Source: an uncultured Lachnospiraceae bacterium
GTDB taxonomy: Bacteria > Bacillota > Clostridia > Lachnospirales > Lachnospiraceae
Assembly (NCBI GenBank): GCA_910584785.1
Contig: CAJUDX010000053.1
Coordinates: 1 to 21,840, forward strand
Reading direction: 5' to 3'
DNA length: 21,840 nucleotides
The translations under genes and the position numbers were made by a program. Under the pieces are notes generated by a model that worked only from the letters and a program-made list of their open reading frames with translations, ran no database searches and was not told where the DNA came from. Each line of letters starts with the position of its first letter. The stretch's first letter is position 1. Shown here piece by piece: positions 7,111-15,397 of this stretch.

Positions 7111-9573
7111 TCACCCCCTTGCATAAGCCAGCCCTCTTGCCATATAATCCGTTGCATCAGCTGCTGATTTCTTCATTGCCTTAGATACATTTCTCTGTGT
7201 CTCCATACTTCCCCCAGAATAACTATTCTCAATATTGACATTCTGCGTAACACTTGAACTTGTACTGTGAACAGCTCCTCTTGCCGCTGTAGCAGCCTTT
7301 GCCGTGGATGCAGTCATCAGTGTGCGGATACTTCCTGCCAAATCCTTTACACGACCAAGAACATCCCCTTCATGTTCAGCAATACCCTTTGCAAGACCTC
7401 CCATAAAATCCGGCATCCATGATTCATAATCCGTCAATGGTCCTTCATCTGGTACAGAGAAATGTAAAAATGAACGAATCTTTTCCGCCACACCTTTGAC
7501 AGCCTCGGCAATCGCCTGTACTCGCGCCATAATTCCTTCTTTGAGTCCGTCAATAAAATCTATCCCCCATTGAACTGCCTGGGCTGGCAATGCCTGTATC
7601 CAGTCAATAGCTTCTTGAAAACCGGTTATAATAGATGCTTTGATTTCTGCAACCTTTCCACTTATCGCCGCATGGGCAGCTGTAAAGATTCCTCCGAATA
7701 CTTCTGCAAATTTATTCCACAGCGCACAGATAATATCCCATGCGCCAGTAAAAACGGCAATCATTGCATCCCATATCGCTGCCTGAAAAGCAAGAAGTGC
7801 ATTCCAGGCTCCTTCCCAATTTCCCGTAAACACATTGGCTAAAAAATCCGTAACCGCCAGCAAAGCATCAAGAAACGGCTGAATAAGAGAAATCAGAGTA
7901 CTCCAGACGATTCCAAAAATTTTTAAAATTAAATCTCCCCAGGTACTCCAAAATGCCTGTATCCAGCCAAACACCGTTTCGATTACCGTTGCCAGGTTAT
8001 TAAATGCCGCACTTCCAAAGGTATACAGGGCATCCCAGACCATAGTCAGGATATTTAATATTGCCTGCCATATGACAAGGATTTTATCCTTCGTACTCAT
8101 TGTAGAGGCATCGATACTGTCCTCTGTACTGCCAAACAACGCTGCAGCCAGCTGACGGATAAACGTCCACACACCGTTCAGATATGTTTTAACCAGGCCC
8201 CAGGTCCTTTCAAAGTTTGCCCGGATGGATTCCCCATGCCTTTCAAAAAATCCATTTACCGCATCCGCAAACATCCCCGCGGCCTGCTTCAAAAAATCCC
8301 ATATGCCAAGCAAAAAGTCAATTACTGCATTCCAGGCATTGATTATTGCTTCTCTTGCATTATCCGCTCCGATTCCTGCCTTATCAAAAAAAGTGCCGAT
8401 TATCGAATCATTGCCCATAAGGAATTGGACAAAATCTTCAATAATCAGCGCCAGAATTACAACTGCAGCAACAATCGCAAGGACTTTTAATTTTCCAAGC
8501 AGCATTGCTTTATCCATGGCTTTTAATGCAGCTATAAACGTTTTTATCTCATTGTTCACTTTGGCAAACGTCATAACCGCAAGGAAGGCCCCAGCAACAA
8601 CAGCAAGAATTTTTAAAACATTCCCCATTCCTCCCAGCTTATCTACGATTCCCTTAACAACACCGTTTCCTTTTTGCATCCCGTTATTTAAGCTTTCTGT
8701 CATCCGGCTTAATTCCGGTCTCAGACGCTTAATTAATGCATGAAAACGGTCAAACATTCTGGTGACACGCCCTGTTTCCTCTGTCAGTTCCTGAACCTTT
8801 TTGGTTGCCCCCTGCACCAACGATACCAGAAACTTTAATCCCACCACCGCTGGTTTAAGAAAGGCTTTTCCGGTAGCGGCCTGCAAATCCTTAACGGATT
8901 GCTTCAGGTTTCCCAGCTGATTCGTCCATGTATCTGCTTCTCTGGCTGCCTGTCCTAATGCTCCGGAAGCTTTATTGGCATCCTCCACCATCTTTAAAAG
9001 AGTGAACTGCTTCTCCGCTTCGGAAAGGGCATTGAAGGATTTCTTATACAGTTCATTTGCTGCAGCGTTTCTCGTGGTTTCGGTAGCAGACAGACCAAGG
9101 GCTGCGTCGTTCTCATAATTCCCTTTAAGAAACGAACGCAGGGATTCCGTTGTTGCTTCTATCGAGCGGTCATAATATGCCGCTGAATCGGCAACGGCAA
9201 CCATAGATCTTTCTGCGATTTCTAAAGCCTGCGCCTGTTCAACCCCGGATACCTTGGCAAATGCCGCAATACCGGAAAAGCTGGCTTTCATCCGATTGAC
9301 GTTGATGTCCGCATCATCCGCAACCTTTTGCAACCTGTCTGCAGCTTCATCCTCCATATCTCCAAACACCTGAGAAAACTGGGATTCTAATGCCTCCACA
9401 TTCGCTGCTGCCTCTGCAAGCCCGGAAATCCCGGCAATGGACAGTCCTATACCAATCGTTCCAAGAAGTTTTACCGCAAGGTTTTTTACCTTTTTTATGC
9501 TGCTTTCTGCCTGCCGCTCACTGTCCCGGTCAACCACAAAGCCAAAGGCAACCGCAATATCTCTTATTGTCAA
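7111..9573 (-). CDS. Tail tape measure protein
   Basis: An 820-residue protein, by far the longest in the tail module and in the expected place. It starts at a TTG (9573) with AGGAGG eight bases upstream; no ATG or GTG is available nearby and the opening MTIRDIAVAFGFVVD looks like the N terminus of related tape measures. Residues 50-300 are alanine-rich coiled coil; two hydrophobic segments lie at about 319-337 and 362-386, which may enter the host membrane during DNA ejection. A tryptophan-rich repeated region (INAWNAVIDFLLGIWDFL and similar) follows, and a serine/asparagine-rich C terminus. At about 0.15 nm per residue the tail would be near 120 nm; that figure is an estimate. Confidence 0.95.
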   Translation of the reverse strand: MTIRDIAVAFGFVVDRDSERQAESSIKKVKNLAVKLLGTIGIGLSIAGISGLAEAAANVEALESQFSQVFGDMEDEAADRLQKVADDADINVNRMKASFSGIAAFAKVSGVEQAQALEIAERSMVAVADSAAYYDRSIEATTESLRSFLKGNYENDAALGLSATETTRNAAANELYKKSFNALSEAEKQFTLLKMVEDANKASGALGQAAREADTWTNQLGNLKQSVKDLQAATGKAFLKPAVVGLKFLVSLVQGATKKVQELTEETGRVTRMFDRFHALIKRLRPELSRMTESLNNGMQKGNGVVKGIVDKLGGMGNVLKILAVVAGAFLAVMTFAKVNNEIKTFIAALKAMDKAMLLGKLKVLAIVAAVVILALIIEDFVQFLMGNDSIIGTFFDKAGIGADNAREAIINAWNAVIDFLLGIWDFLKQAAGMFADAVNGFFERHGESIRANFERTWGLVKTYLNGVWTFIRQLAAALFGSTEDSIDASTMSTKDKILVIWQAILNILTMVWDALYTFGSAAFNNLATVIETVFGWIQAFWSTWGDLILKIFGIVWSTLISLIQPFLDALLAVTDFLANVFTGNWEGAWNALLAFQAAIWDAMIAVFTGAWDIICALWNKFAEVFGGIFTAAHAAISGKVAEIKASIITGFQEAIDWIQALPAQAVQWGIDFIDGLKEGIMARVQAIAEAVKGVAEKIRSFLHFSVPDEGPLTDYESWMPDFMGGLAKGIAEHEGDVLGRVKDLAGSIRTLMTASTAKAATAARGAVHSTSSSVTQNVNIENSYSGGSMETQRNVSKAMKKSAADATDYMARGLAYARG

Positions 9574-9575
9574 AT

Positions 9576-9884
9576 CTATGGCCTCCTTTCTATCTCGGCA
9601 GCACGTCCCCTTTCAATATCCAGTTCCATTTCGTACAGGGCATACAATTTCAATGCCTGATCCAGGGTATAGACGTTCTGAAGTTCATACATGGAAGCCA
9701 GCTTTGCCTTTATCAAAATATAGCAGCGAAGTTCCAGTTCACTAAATTGCGTATAGTCGAACCTGCCATACTTTACAATATCGTCCTCTGCTTCTTCGCT
9801 TTCGGTTCTGCCTTCGTTTCCTCCTCTGCCCCTGCCGCCGGCTTTTGCTTCCCAGATAGGCCGGCGAACTTCTTGAAAAAACCC
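9576..9884 (-). CDS. Tail assembly chaperone -1 frame extension (GT-like)
   Basis: Below the slippery site the -1 frame is open for about 100 codons, to a TAG at 9578-9576. It has no good start of its own, so it is best read as the second half of a frameshift product of about 248 residues (148 from the zero frame, 100 from this frame). I translated it by hand: it contains KYGRFDYTQFSELELRCYIL and LDQALKLYALYEMELDIE, a helical pattern seen in the T part of tail chaperones of related phages, where the longer product recruits tape measure and tube subunits. The stop is two bases from the tape measure TTG, suggesting coupling. Confidence 0.82.
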   Translation of the reverse strand, partial: GFFQEVRRPIWEAKAGGRGRGGNEGRTESEEAEDDIVKYGRFDYTQFSELELRCYILIKAKLASMYELQNVYTLDQALKLYALYEMELDIERGRAAEIERRP

Positions 9885-10321
9885 TTAAAATTCAGCTTAA
9901 TGACATGGAAGCAGAGAACAAACATCTCCTGGATTTCTCCGCAGAACAATTCATTCGCCAGATCCATATCCAATCTCTGCGCCTCGCTTTCCCCATCATC
10001 ATTCGTTATTTCAGCTACGATATGCCCTCCAAGGAGCAGTTTTCGCATAAGGGCTTCCAGCTTATCTCCGCTAATCAACGGACAGTTCATCACCGCCTCT
10101 GCTGCCTTATCTGCATCAATGGAATCAATATCCATATCCATTACACTTTTCCCATCTTCTTTCATTGCCCCTACAAGCGGGAACAATGAACCTAAAAGAG
10201 GAGCCAGCACAGATGCCAGCTCCCCAGAAATGTTTGCTGCCTTAAAAGCAGGAAACGGTGTAATATAAAAGCTCATTCCGCCGATCATTACTATTGTAGG
10301 TTCCATCTGTTTCATTGCCAT
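9773..10321 (-). CDS. Tail assembly chaperone, short (G-like) product
   Basis: ATG at 10321 has AAGGAGG with six to seven bases of spacing; a TTG two codons upstream is the only earlier start and is less well placed. The product is 182 residues. It opens with TIVMIGGMSFYITPFPAFKA, the beta/helix start of phage tail assembly chaperones, then a helical middle and a C-terminal lysine/glutamate-rich tail. It lies between the tube and the tape measure, the invariant place of this gene in long-tailed phages. It coats the tape measure while the tube polymerises and is absent from the virion. The zero-frame product ends about 200 bases before the tape measure. Confidence 0.88.
   Translation of the reverse strand: MAMKQMEPTIVMIGGMSFYITPFPAFKAANISGELASVLAPLLGSLFPLVGAMKEDGKSVMDMDIDSIDADKAAEAVMNCPLISGDKLEALMRKLLLGGHIVAEITNDDGESEAQRLDMDLANELFCGEIQEMFVLCFHVIKLNFKGFFKKFAGLSGKQKPAAGAEEETKAEPKAKKQRTIL
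9875..9884 (-). promoter_or_regulatory. Programmed -1 frameshift (slippery) site GGGTTTTTTC
   Basis: Read in the chaperone frame this is G GGT TTT TTC. It contains two overlapping heptamers that fit the X XXY YYZ rule: G GGT TTT (9884-9878) and T TTT TTC (9881-9875). The -1 frame is open from here to 9576. Confidence 0.83.
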
Positions 10322-10367
10322 AAACAACCTCCTTGCATTAGTTCTTAATTAACAAGTTTATCACCTC

Positions 10368-10781
10368 TTACTTAAATTCCCCATCCGCCGCAGTAATTTC
10401 CCATTCCCGGTTTCCCTGCGTTTTCCCTCTCGACCAGGAAGCAGGCTTTGCTATCCACGCAATCCCGCTGGTAAACTTCTGTGCCCCAAGAAGGTCATTA
10501 ATGTTTACCGAAAAAGTTCCGTTTCCATCCTGATGATCTTTATCATACATCTTCTGCAAATAAGCATTGGTTCTTGAATTTTGCAAAAGTGAAATCTTTA
10601 TCGTATAAACCCTGGACGGATCGATACTTCTGGCAACCTCCCCATCTGCTCCTATCACGTAAGATGTACCATCTCCGACAGGCTCTATGGTAATAAAACT
10701 ATCATCCGCAAAGCCGCTGACCATATGGTTTCCAAAGGCACAGACAATTTTCCTTGGATTATAGGTCGTCATCCTTGCCAT
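10368..10781 (-). CDS. Tail tube protein (DUF3277-like)
   Basis: A 137-residue protein directly after the sheath, with the GGGAGG ribosome site upstream of the ATG. It has the beta-rich pattern of the myophage tube family: residues about 20-40 (VSGFADDSFITIEPVGDGTS) and the segment VYTIKISLLQNSRTNAYLQK (about 59-78), which is close to a hallmark of DUF3277-type tube proteins. It would form the inner tube through which DNA passes. Length is normal. A 46-base spacer separates it from the chaperone gene, the longest gap in the tail module, and holds only ribosome-site-like bases. Confidence 0.9.
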   Translation of the reverse strand: MARMTTYNPRKIVCAFGNHMVSGFADDSFITIEPVGDGTSYVIGADGEVARSIDPSRVYTIKISLLQNSRTNAYLQKMYDKDHQDGNGTFSVNINDLLGAQKFTSGIAWIAKPASWSRGKTQGNREWEITAADGEFK

Positions 10782-10801
10782 AGCTTAATTCCTCCCTTTT
10801 C

Positions 10802-11923
10802 TTAGAATGTTAAAAATCCTTCAATCTCCACCGCATGGATAGCACCAGCCAGCCTTGCCGAATACCTGCAGCCCTTAAGTTTTCGTGACCTTCTTTCTGC
10901 GTCTGTAAGATCTGAGGCTCTTGGGACAGTAACTGAGTAACCGGATACCATGTTTCCATCCGTATCATACTCCGTCGGCGCAATTCCACCTATATCCTGA
11001 CCCTTTTTCAGCGTTTCTTCCATCTTCCCTTCCACCAGACCGATTCCCGCATCCGTATAGGGCACTTTGCGATTGGCTTTCAATGCATTAAATACATTCA
11101 TCTGCATCTCTGCTTTCAGCCAATCCCTGAACCGAATAACATCAATCCATTCTCCAGCCAGGGTATAACCGCCAATCGTACAATTACAACCAGCATACCG
11201 GAGAAAGGTATTGATGTGTTTTTCTTCCAGTTCCTTTTTCTGTTCTGTGCCAAGCGCTGATGGAACAATAGCTGCAAGTTCTTTTAGATGCCATGTTTCT
11301 GTACCCGGATCATAGCCAAAGCACTTTGCCATCCAGGCCAAGGCAGCATACTTATTTTCTGCCGGGCTTTCCCCCTCTCCATAGCCGTCCGGATCGCCGG
11401 CATACATGCCAAAACTGCGGTAATAGGAGAAATTCTTTACCGGGCAGTCGGCATAATCCTCATACTCAAAGGCAAACAGCTTTTCATTGGCTTCTGCCCA
11501 GGCAATCGCCGCCTGCACATCTTCCGGTTCCCGGAAATCTGTGATATGGATACCATAAAACTCTATCTCTCTATTTGCCCTGGAAAGTGTCTGGGCCATA
11601 TCCTCATAAACTGTTTTCGTTTCGCCCTCTACCTCCCCTTCACTCTTTTCTTCTTTTCGGACACAGATATACAGTTTATCTGGGGAAGGATTCTGCGAAA
11701 ATGCTACTGTAGCCGCTCTATAGGCCGTATTAGATACTGCAAAACCATAGTCTTCCAATTCATCTGCTTTAGAAATGGCTGTCACCTTATCCATGGTCTT
11801 TTCCCCGGCAACCTTCGGCCCAGGCACAATCAGAATAATGTTGTCAAAGGATGTATCGCTGGATGCTGGACTGGAAATTTCCACGTTGCATTTGACAATA
11901 TCATCTAATGGGTTATTTTTCAT
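10802..11923 (-). CDS. Tail sheath protein (DUF3383-like)
   Basis: A 373-residue protein. Residues about 10-90 (CNVEISSPASSDTSFDNIIL, then AVSNTAYRAATVAFSQNPSP and DKLYICVRKE) fit the compact contractile sheath family (DUF3383) found in small-genome myophages; the C-terminal part (LTDAERRSRKLKGCRYSARLAGAIHAVEIEG) ends in the strand that in sheaths links subunits. It wraps the tube and drives contraction. The ATG at 11923 lies inside the end of the tail terminator gene (11-base overlap) with AGGAGG 11 bases upstream. The presence of this gene is the main evidence that the phage has a contractile tail. Confidence 0.9.
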   Translation of the reverse strand: MKNNPLDDIVKCNVEISSPASSDTSFDNIILIVPGPKVAGEKTMDKVTAISKADELEDYGFAVSNTAYRAATVAFSQNPSPDKLYICVRKEEKSEGEVEGETKTVYEDMAQTLSRANREIEFYGIHITDFREPEDVQAAIAWAEANEKLFAFEYEDYADCPVKNFSYYRSFGMYAGDPDGYGEGESPAENKYAALAWMAKCFGYDPGTETWHLKELAAIVPSALGTEQKKELEEKHINTFLRYAGCNCTIGGYTLAGEWIDVIRFRDWLKAEMQMNVFNALKANRKVPYTDAGIGLVEGKMEETLKKGQDIGGIAPTEYDTDGNMVSGYSVTVPRASDLTDAERRSRKLKGCRYSARLAGAIHAVEIEGFLTF

Positions 11924-12521
11924 GACTTATCAAACCTCCTTCAGTTACTTCTTCGATTTCTATACGCTCAATCACACTGCCTTCTGTCTCTGCCATTTCT
12001 GCACTTCCTCCCCCGCTATCATTAGGAGCATCCGGCATACCACCAATACCATACCGTCCATCAGCTTCCTGGGGAAAGGATACCGTTGCCTCCGCCATGG
12101 CCCGGTAGCGGTAGCGGCTGTCATTTTCCAGACCGGTCAAATCCCTCACGGGGAGAATAAGCAATACATCCATCCCCTTTCCTGCCAGCAAATCCGTGAT
12201 TTCCTCTGATTCAACGAACTGAAAGAAGTCATTCAGATCGGATACCGCTGTATTCATAAAGTTTCCGGTTGCATTCTCCTGTCTGCTGATAGGCTTTCCT
12301 TTGGTGTATAAATTTATCTCCATCGCCGTGCTGCATGGATAGTACCGGCTTCCATCCTCGCTGATAAGAGGAAAGCGTGTTCGGTTCAAGTTGCCCACTT
12401 TCAGCGACACATAGGGCGGAACAGGCTTTGTGTTAACCTGTTCCGCCCAGATAACTACCGCTTGCCCAAAAAACATCGAAGCAATATCATAAAGCACTTC
12501 TTTAACCATTTCCAGATTCAT
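11913..12521 (-). CDS. Tail (neck) terminator protein
   Basis: A 202-residue protein starting at an ATG that shares one base with the stop of the preceding gene (TAATG). Residues about 20-75 (QAVVIWAEQVNTKPVPPYVSLKV and STAMEINLYTKGK) and the segment FMNTAVSDLNDFFQFVESEE (about 88-107) resemble the gp12-like / LIC_12616-type neck terminators that cap the tube and sheath and join the tail to the head. The last 50 residues are a proline/glycine/serine- and glutamate-rich extension. It is placed between head completion genes and the sheath, as expected for this role. Confidence 0.78.
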   Translation of the reverse strand: MNLEMVKEVLYDIASMFFGQAVVIWAEQVNTKPVPPYVSLKVGNLNRTRFPLISEDGSRYYPCSTAMEINLYTKGKPISRQENATGNFMNTAVSDLNDFFQFVESEEITDLLAGKGMDVLLILPVRDLTGLENDSRYRYRAMAEATVSFPQEADGRYGIGGMPDAPNDSGGGSAEMAETEGSVIERIEIEEVTEGGLISHEK

Positions 12522-12925
12522 TATTTATTCCCCGCTTCCTCCTGCATCCCGCCCTTCCCTGTATTTCCCTTTGCTCCCTCCGGCCCAGGCTCCGCATCCA
12601 GACACTCTACAAACTCCGCTGTCCAATGCCGCAGAGGGGTATTTCCACTGAAACGGCTGGATCTGCAGGTAAACCATTTGCCCTGGAACCAGACCCGATC
12701 TGCTTTTTGCTGGTTGTGTTCATCCTCTGCCAGGATTTTGTGATCACAGAATACTTTCAGCCGCTGAATGGATTTGCTTCCGTCTGGAGTGGTAATTACT
12801 TCATCGCTTAATGTCTGTACGTCCATAGGGAGCGTTAAATCCTCGTAAGGGATAGAAGAATAGCCCCGAATGATTTGAGGCTGTAAATAGCGCCGTAAAT
12901 AGTAGGGTCGTTTCAAGAAATTCAT
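12521..12925 (-). CDS. Head-tail joining (neck) protein, family not recognised
   Basis: A 134-residue protein between the gp10-like completion protein and the tail terminator. ATG at 12925 overlaps the upstream TGA by four bases (ATGA); the ribosome site is weaker than its neighbours (GGTGA), so coupling probably matters. The core (residues about 25-110) looks beta-rich, with VWFQGKWFTCRSSRF and LRHWTAEFVE strands. The C terminus has a short collagen-like Gly-Pro run (PGPEGAKGNTGKGG). I do not recognise the family. Position strongly suggests a head-closure or neck protein. Confidence 0.65.
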   Translation of the reverse strand: MNFLKRPYYLRRYLQPQIIRGYSSIPYEDLTLPMDVQTLSDEVITTPDGSKSIQRLKVFCDHKILAEDEHNQQKADRVWFQGKWFTCRSSRFSGNTPLRHWTAEFVECLDAEPGPEGAKGNTGKGGMQEEAGNK

Positions 12926-13392
12926 CCGTCACCACTGCCTTTCTTTTTAATCACATAATTTACCGACTGCCGCATCCTCCCAGTGTCAATCAGCGGCTTA
13001 TTAGAACCCTTTTGGTGTATAGTAGATACAGCATTTGGCGCAAAGCTTCCTTCGGTAATCTTTTCCTGGATCAGGTCTTTCTGGAAAATGCCGATTTCTT
13101 TTAAAACCTGCTCCGCCGACTTACCCTGGAGAAGATCTGCCTTCTTTGCCTGCAAAAACTGATTGATTTTCTCTTCATTTTCATCAACACTTTTCCGTAA
13201 AAACGGACGGGACGGGCTTTTTACGGTGCCAAGTTCATTCCATGCTGCCACATCACAAATATCCGTCCCATCCTCTTCCACAGCCTGTCCGTGCTGGAAA
13301 CCGACACGTACCTCCAACTCCGCCAGGTCTTTTAACATCTGCTGAAACTGCCTTCCTTCGGCAGTCACCCGGTCAATAACCGCAGCGCCCAT
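12922..13392 (-). CDS. Head-tail completion protein, HK97 gp10-like
   Basis: The ATG at 13392 with AGGGGG seven bases upstream gives 156 residues; the open frame extends another 32 codons back into the preceding gene but lacks a ribosome site. The segment VRVGFQHGQAVEEDGTDICD followed by VAAWNELGT and SPSRPFLRKSVDEN (about residues 28-70) is the classic pattern of gp10-like / virion morphogenesis proteins: a strand with 'G', then 'A...N.FG/LGT...P.RPFlr'. The C-terminal part has LIDTGRMRQSVNYVI, also typical ('L.dTG.m..Si'). It joins the connector to the tail. Overlaps the DUF4054-type gene by 20 bases. Confidence 0.85.
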   Translation of the reverse strand: MGAAVIDRVTAEGRQFQQMLKDLAELEVRVGFQHGQAVEEDGTDICDVAAWNELGTVKSPSRPFLRKSVDENEEKINQFLQAKKADLLQGKSAEQVLKEIGIFQKDLIQEKITEGSFAPNAVSTIHQKGSNKPLIDTGRMRQSVNYVIKKKGSGDG

Positions 13393-13813
13393 AAAATCCC
13401 CCTTCCCCCGCGGATACAATGGGAATAATTGCATTTCTCCGAAATGTAAGAAACTCCAGGCCATATACGGTGAGTGCATACTCCGCATCGACCTGGAGGT
13501 TCGTCTGCTGATTGGTTGTGTAGCTGATGGAAGTTTCCCCCTCAGAAAAAGAACCTACCCTGAGGGAATCTGCAATCTTTCCGTTTTCCGTATCGCCGTA
13601 GCCGTTCATCTTCAGCTTATGGGCAGTCAGATAGGCAAGCGCCTTCGGGTAGGAACTGCCAAAACGCTTTTCAGAAATCTGGTCAGCATACAGCTTCAAA
13701 AAGGATTTTACACCATATCTAACCACTTTCCCTGTTTCCGGGTCTTTTTCATCATCATCTGGCATATCCGCAAACTCCGTTGCTGCCAGACGGAAGATTT
13801 CAAGTGCATCCAT
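13373..13813 (-). CDS. Head-tail connector protein (DUF4054-like)
   Basis: A 146-residue protein with an ATG at 13813 and AGGGGG eight bases upstream. Residues about 5-70 hold FRLAATEFADMPDDD and, further on, the helical YPKALAYLTAHKLKMNG segment, which fits the DUF4054 connector family ('F...F.eF.d...', 'y..AlalLtAHlL') found just after the DUF2184 capsid in related myophages. It binds under the portal as a head-completion adaptor. The C-terminal part (TGxQ-poor, NLQVDAEYALTVYGLEFL) adds a beta segment and an aromatic/arginine stretch. Family assignment is from pattern and context. Confidence 0.82.
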   Translation of the reverse strand: MDALEIFRLAATEFADMPDDDEKDPETGKVVRYGVKSFLKLYADQISEKRFGSSYPKALAYLTAHKLKMNGYGDTENGKIADSLRVGSFSEGETSISYTTNQQTNLQVDAEYALTVYGLEFLTFRRNAIIPIVSAGEGGFYGRCGY

Positions 13814-13828
13814 AAGCTTATCCCCCTG

Positions 13829-14311
13829 TTATTTCTTTAATGCTTCCTCAACCTTCACAAGCATATCCGCAGAATCCTTACAGTCAGCAAAGTTAATCCC
13901 AAGGTCGCCTGCAAGCTTAATCAGCCCGTCTTCGCTAATCCCATTCAGCATGGCAAGCCTGGTCTGCCGGAGAGTTTCTGCTTCATCCGCAGCCCTTTTT
14001 CCGTCCTCTGCCCCTTTGACGTCTGCTTTCTTTTCCGATTCTGCTTTCTTTTTGACTGCTGCTCTTTCCTTGGATACTTCTCTTTCCTTGGCTGCTGCTT
14101 TTTCTCTGGCTACTGCTCTTTCCTCTTCATCTGATGATGGATTTCGATATGCTGTCGGTGGATTTCCGGTAATCCTTGCCGCCCCGCATTGCCTGTAAAC
14201 CTCCAGAATCGGGCTGGTTTCATAAGCCTTTGGTATCTCCTTGGTTTCGCCGGGAAGAACAGTAACCTCCCCGATCCCGATAATCTTACTTCCAATATTT
14301 TCAATCTTCAT
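13829..14311 (-). CDS. Charged lysine/alanine/glutamate-rich head-region protein
   Basis: I chose the ATG at 14311 (AAGGAG ten bases upstream), giving 160 residues; an ATG 30 bases earlier is possible but its ribosome site would be the end of the capsid gene. The first 45 residues look like a small beta domain (IIGIGEVTVLPGETKEIPKA). Residues about 60-115 are a highly charged run of K, A and E with internal repeats (SKERAAVKKKAE-like), probably a flexible helix. The last 45 residues (DGLIKLAGDLGINFADCKDS) resemble a small helix-extension-helix domain. Not a recognised family; its place after the capsid suggests a head accessory or decoration protein. Confidence 0.65.
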   Translation of the reverse strand: MKIENIGSKIIGIGEVTVLPGETKEIPKAYETSPILEVYRQCGAARITGNPPTAYRNPSSDEEERAVAREKAAAKEREVSKERAAVKKKAESEKKADVKGAEDGKRAADEAETLRQTRLAMLNGISEDGLIKLAGDLGINFADCKDSADMLVKVEEALKK

Positions 14312-14347
14312 CGCTATACTTCTCCTTCCTGCACATCTCAATCTTTC

Positions 14348-15379
14348 TTACACTCCAACAGCAATCAGTGCCGACAGCGGATAATACATGATAATCCCGG
14401 CAACCCTTTCTTCACAGGGAACAATCACTTCCAGGTTACGGTTCTGCAGCGGATACTGGTAAAACGCCATCGGAATTTCCAGGCTGAACTTCTCCACAGA
14501 GTTCGTATACATCAGTGCCACGTTGACTCCATAAGGATTTGTTGATGCATTGCCCCCGGAAAGTTCAGGGGCAGAAACAATCTCTTTTAAGTACGGAGCA
14601 TTATCCATCAGGAATTTTTTCACGGTAAAGCCAGTGCCAGGAATCTGCCGGGTGGAAATATCAATAAATACTGCCGGAGGAAGAGCCAGGGTATCTGCCC
14701 GCTCCACATCCTGGGTAAGTTCTGCCTGATAGCCCACCATCCCGTTAATGTCATCGAGGATTTCATTGGCTGATTTATCTTTCCAGGAAGTCTTTCCATC
14801 CACCGCAGACAAGGTATAAAGCGGGATGTCATTATCCGTGGAAAGCATCCCCATCAACTTATGCTTCTTATCTCCGGCAAAGGCAATCTCATTCGTCTTT
14901 CGATCTGCAGCATATCGGGCAGCTTCCGACCGACGCGTGTCTAAGGATTTTCCTGCCAGTCGGCTTGCCCGCATATCCTGCACGGAATACCCATAAGAAT
15001 TTCCGATGGACTTAACCATGGCTGTGGTTGGTTCACCCTTTACGTCGGCTCTTGGAAGGTCAGTTGCATAATTGCTGATAATCTCCGCCATGCCCGTCTT
15101 TTCATAGCTGTAATAAGTGACCGTCTCGGCACCTTCCGGGACTTCATGGGTAATCGGGAAATGATTCAGTGCAGTAAACTCAGGGTAGACCTTATCATAG
15201 GACTTCGACTTGATGTAATCCAGTTCTCTTGCAAAAAAGATCGATGCATCCTCTGCACTGTCAAACCTGCACATCTTAACCTCAGCCAGCGCAGGGGTAA
15301 TGTTGGATGCTCTAAGTGCCTCTAAGTCTGCCGGGCTGTATCCCGCAGAGGGCATTTCAGGATTATACTTTTTTTTCAT
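14348..15379 (-). CDS. Major capsid protein (DUF2184-like)
   Basis: A 343-residue protein that matches the DUF2184 major capsid family in length and pattern: FFARELDYIKSKSYDKVYPE (about residues 48-67), 'ETVTYYSYEKTGMAEIISNYA', and 'RADVKGEPTT...IGNSYGYSVQDMRAS' followed by the helix with RRSEAARYAADRKTNEIAF. These include the 'D.p.......V..ig..y.ys.qE/D.r' segment typical of this HK97-fold group. It builds the icosahedral shell. The start has AAAGGAGG eleven bases upstream. It follows the cement protein and precedes a connector, as usual for portal-DUF2213-cement-capsid phages. Full length, no damage seen. Confidence 0.93.
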   Translation of the reverse strand: MKKKYNPEMPSAGYSPADLEALRASNITPALAEVKMCRFDSAEDASIFFARELDYIKSKSYDKVYPEFTALNHFPITHEVPEGAETVTYYSYEKTGMAEIISNYATDLPRADVKGEPTTAMVKSIGNSYGYSVQDMRASRLAGKSLDTRRSEAARYAADRKTNEIAFAGDKKHKLMGMLSTDNDIPLYTLSAVDGKTSWKDKSANEILDDINGMVGYQAELTQDVERADTLALPPAVFIDISTRQIPGTGFTVKKFLMDNAPYLKEIVSAPELSGGNASTNPYGVNVALMYTNSVEKFSLEIPMAFYQYPLQNRNLEVIVPCEERVAGIIMYYPLSALIAVGV

Positions 15380-15397
15380 TGTACTCTCTACCTCCTT

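Noticed and set aside
9390..10268. A long open frame on the plus strand (about 290 codons) across the chaperone and tape measure start
   Set aside because: It lies antisense to two well-supported genes, has no ribosome site, and its translation is proline/serine/leucine-rich without any family resemblance; it is a shadow of coding bias.
10316..10327. TTG at 10327 as start of the tail chaperone
   Set aside because: The ATG two codons later has better spacing from AAGGAGG.
10340..10357. A mini reading frame (TTG plus four codons) with an AGAGGTGAT site before the tail chaperone gene
   Set aside because: Five codons with a TTG start are easily chance; no attenuator structure accompanies it.
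11288..11908. A plus-strand open frame of about 200 codons opposite the tail sheath gene
   Set aside because: Antisense to a full-length sheath gene, no ribosome site, and cysteine/isoleucine-rich translation typical of a shadow frame.
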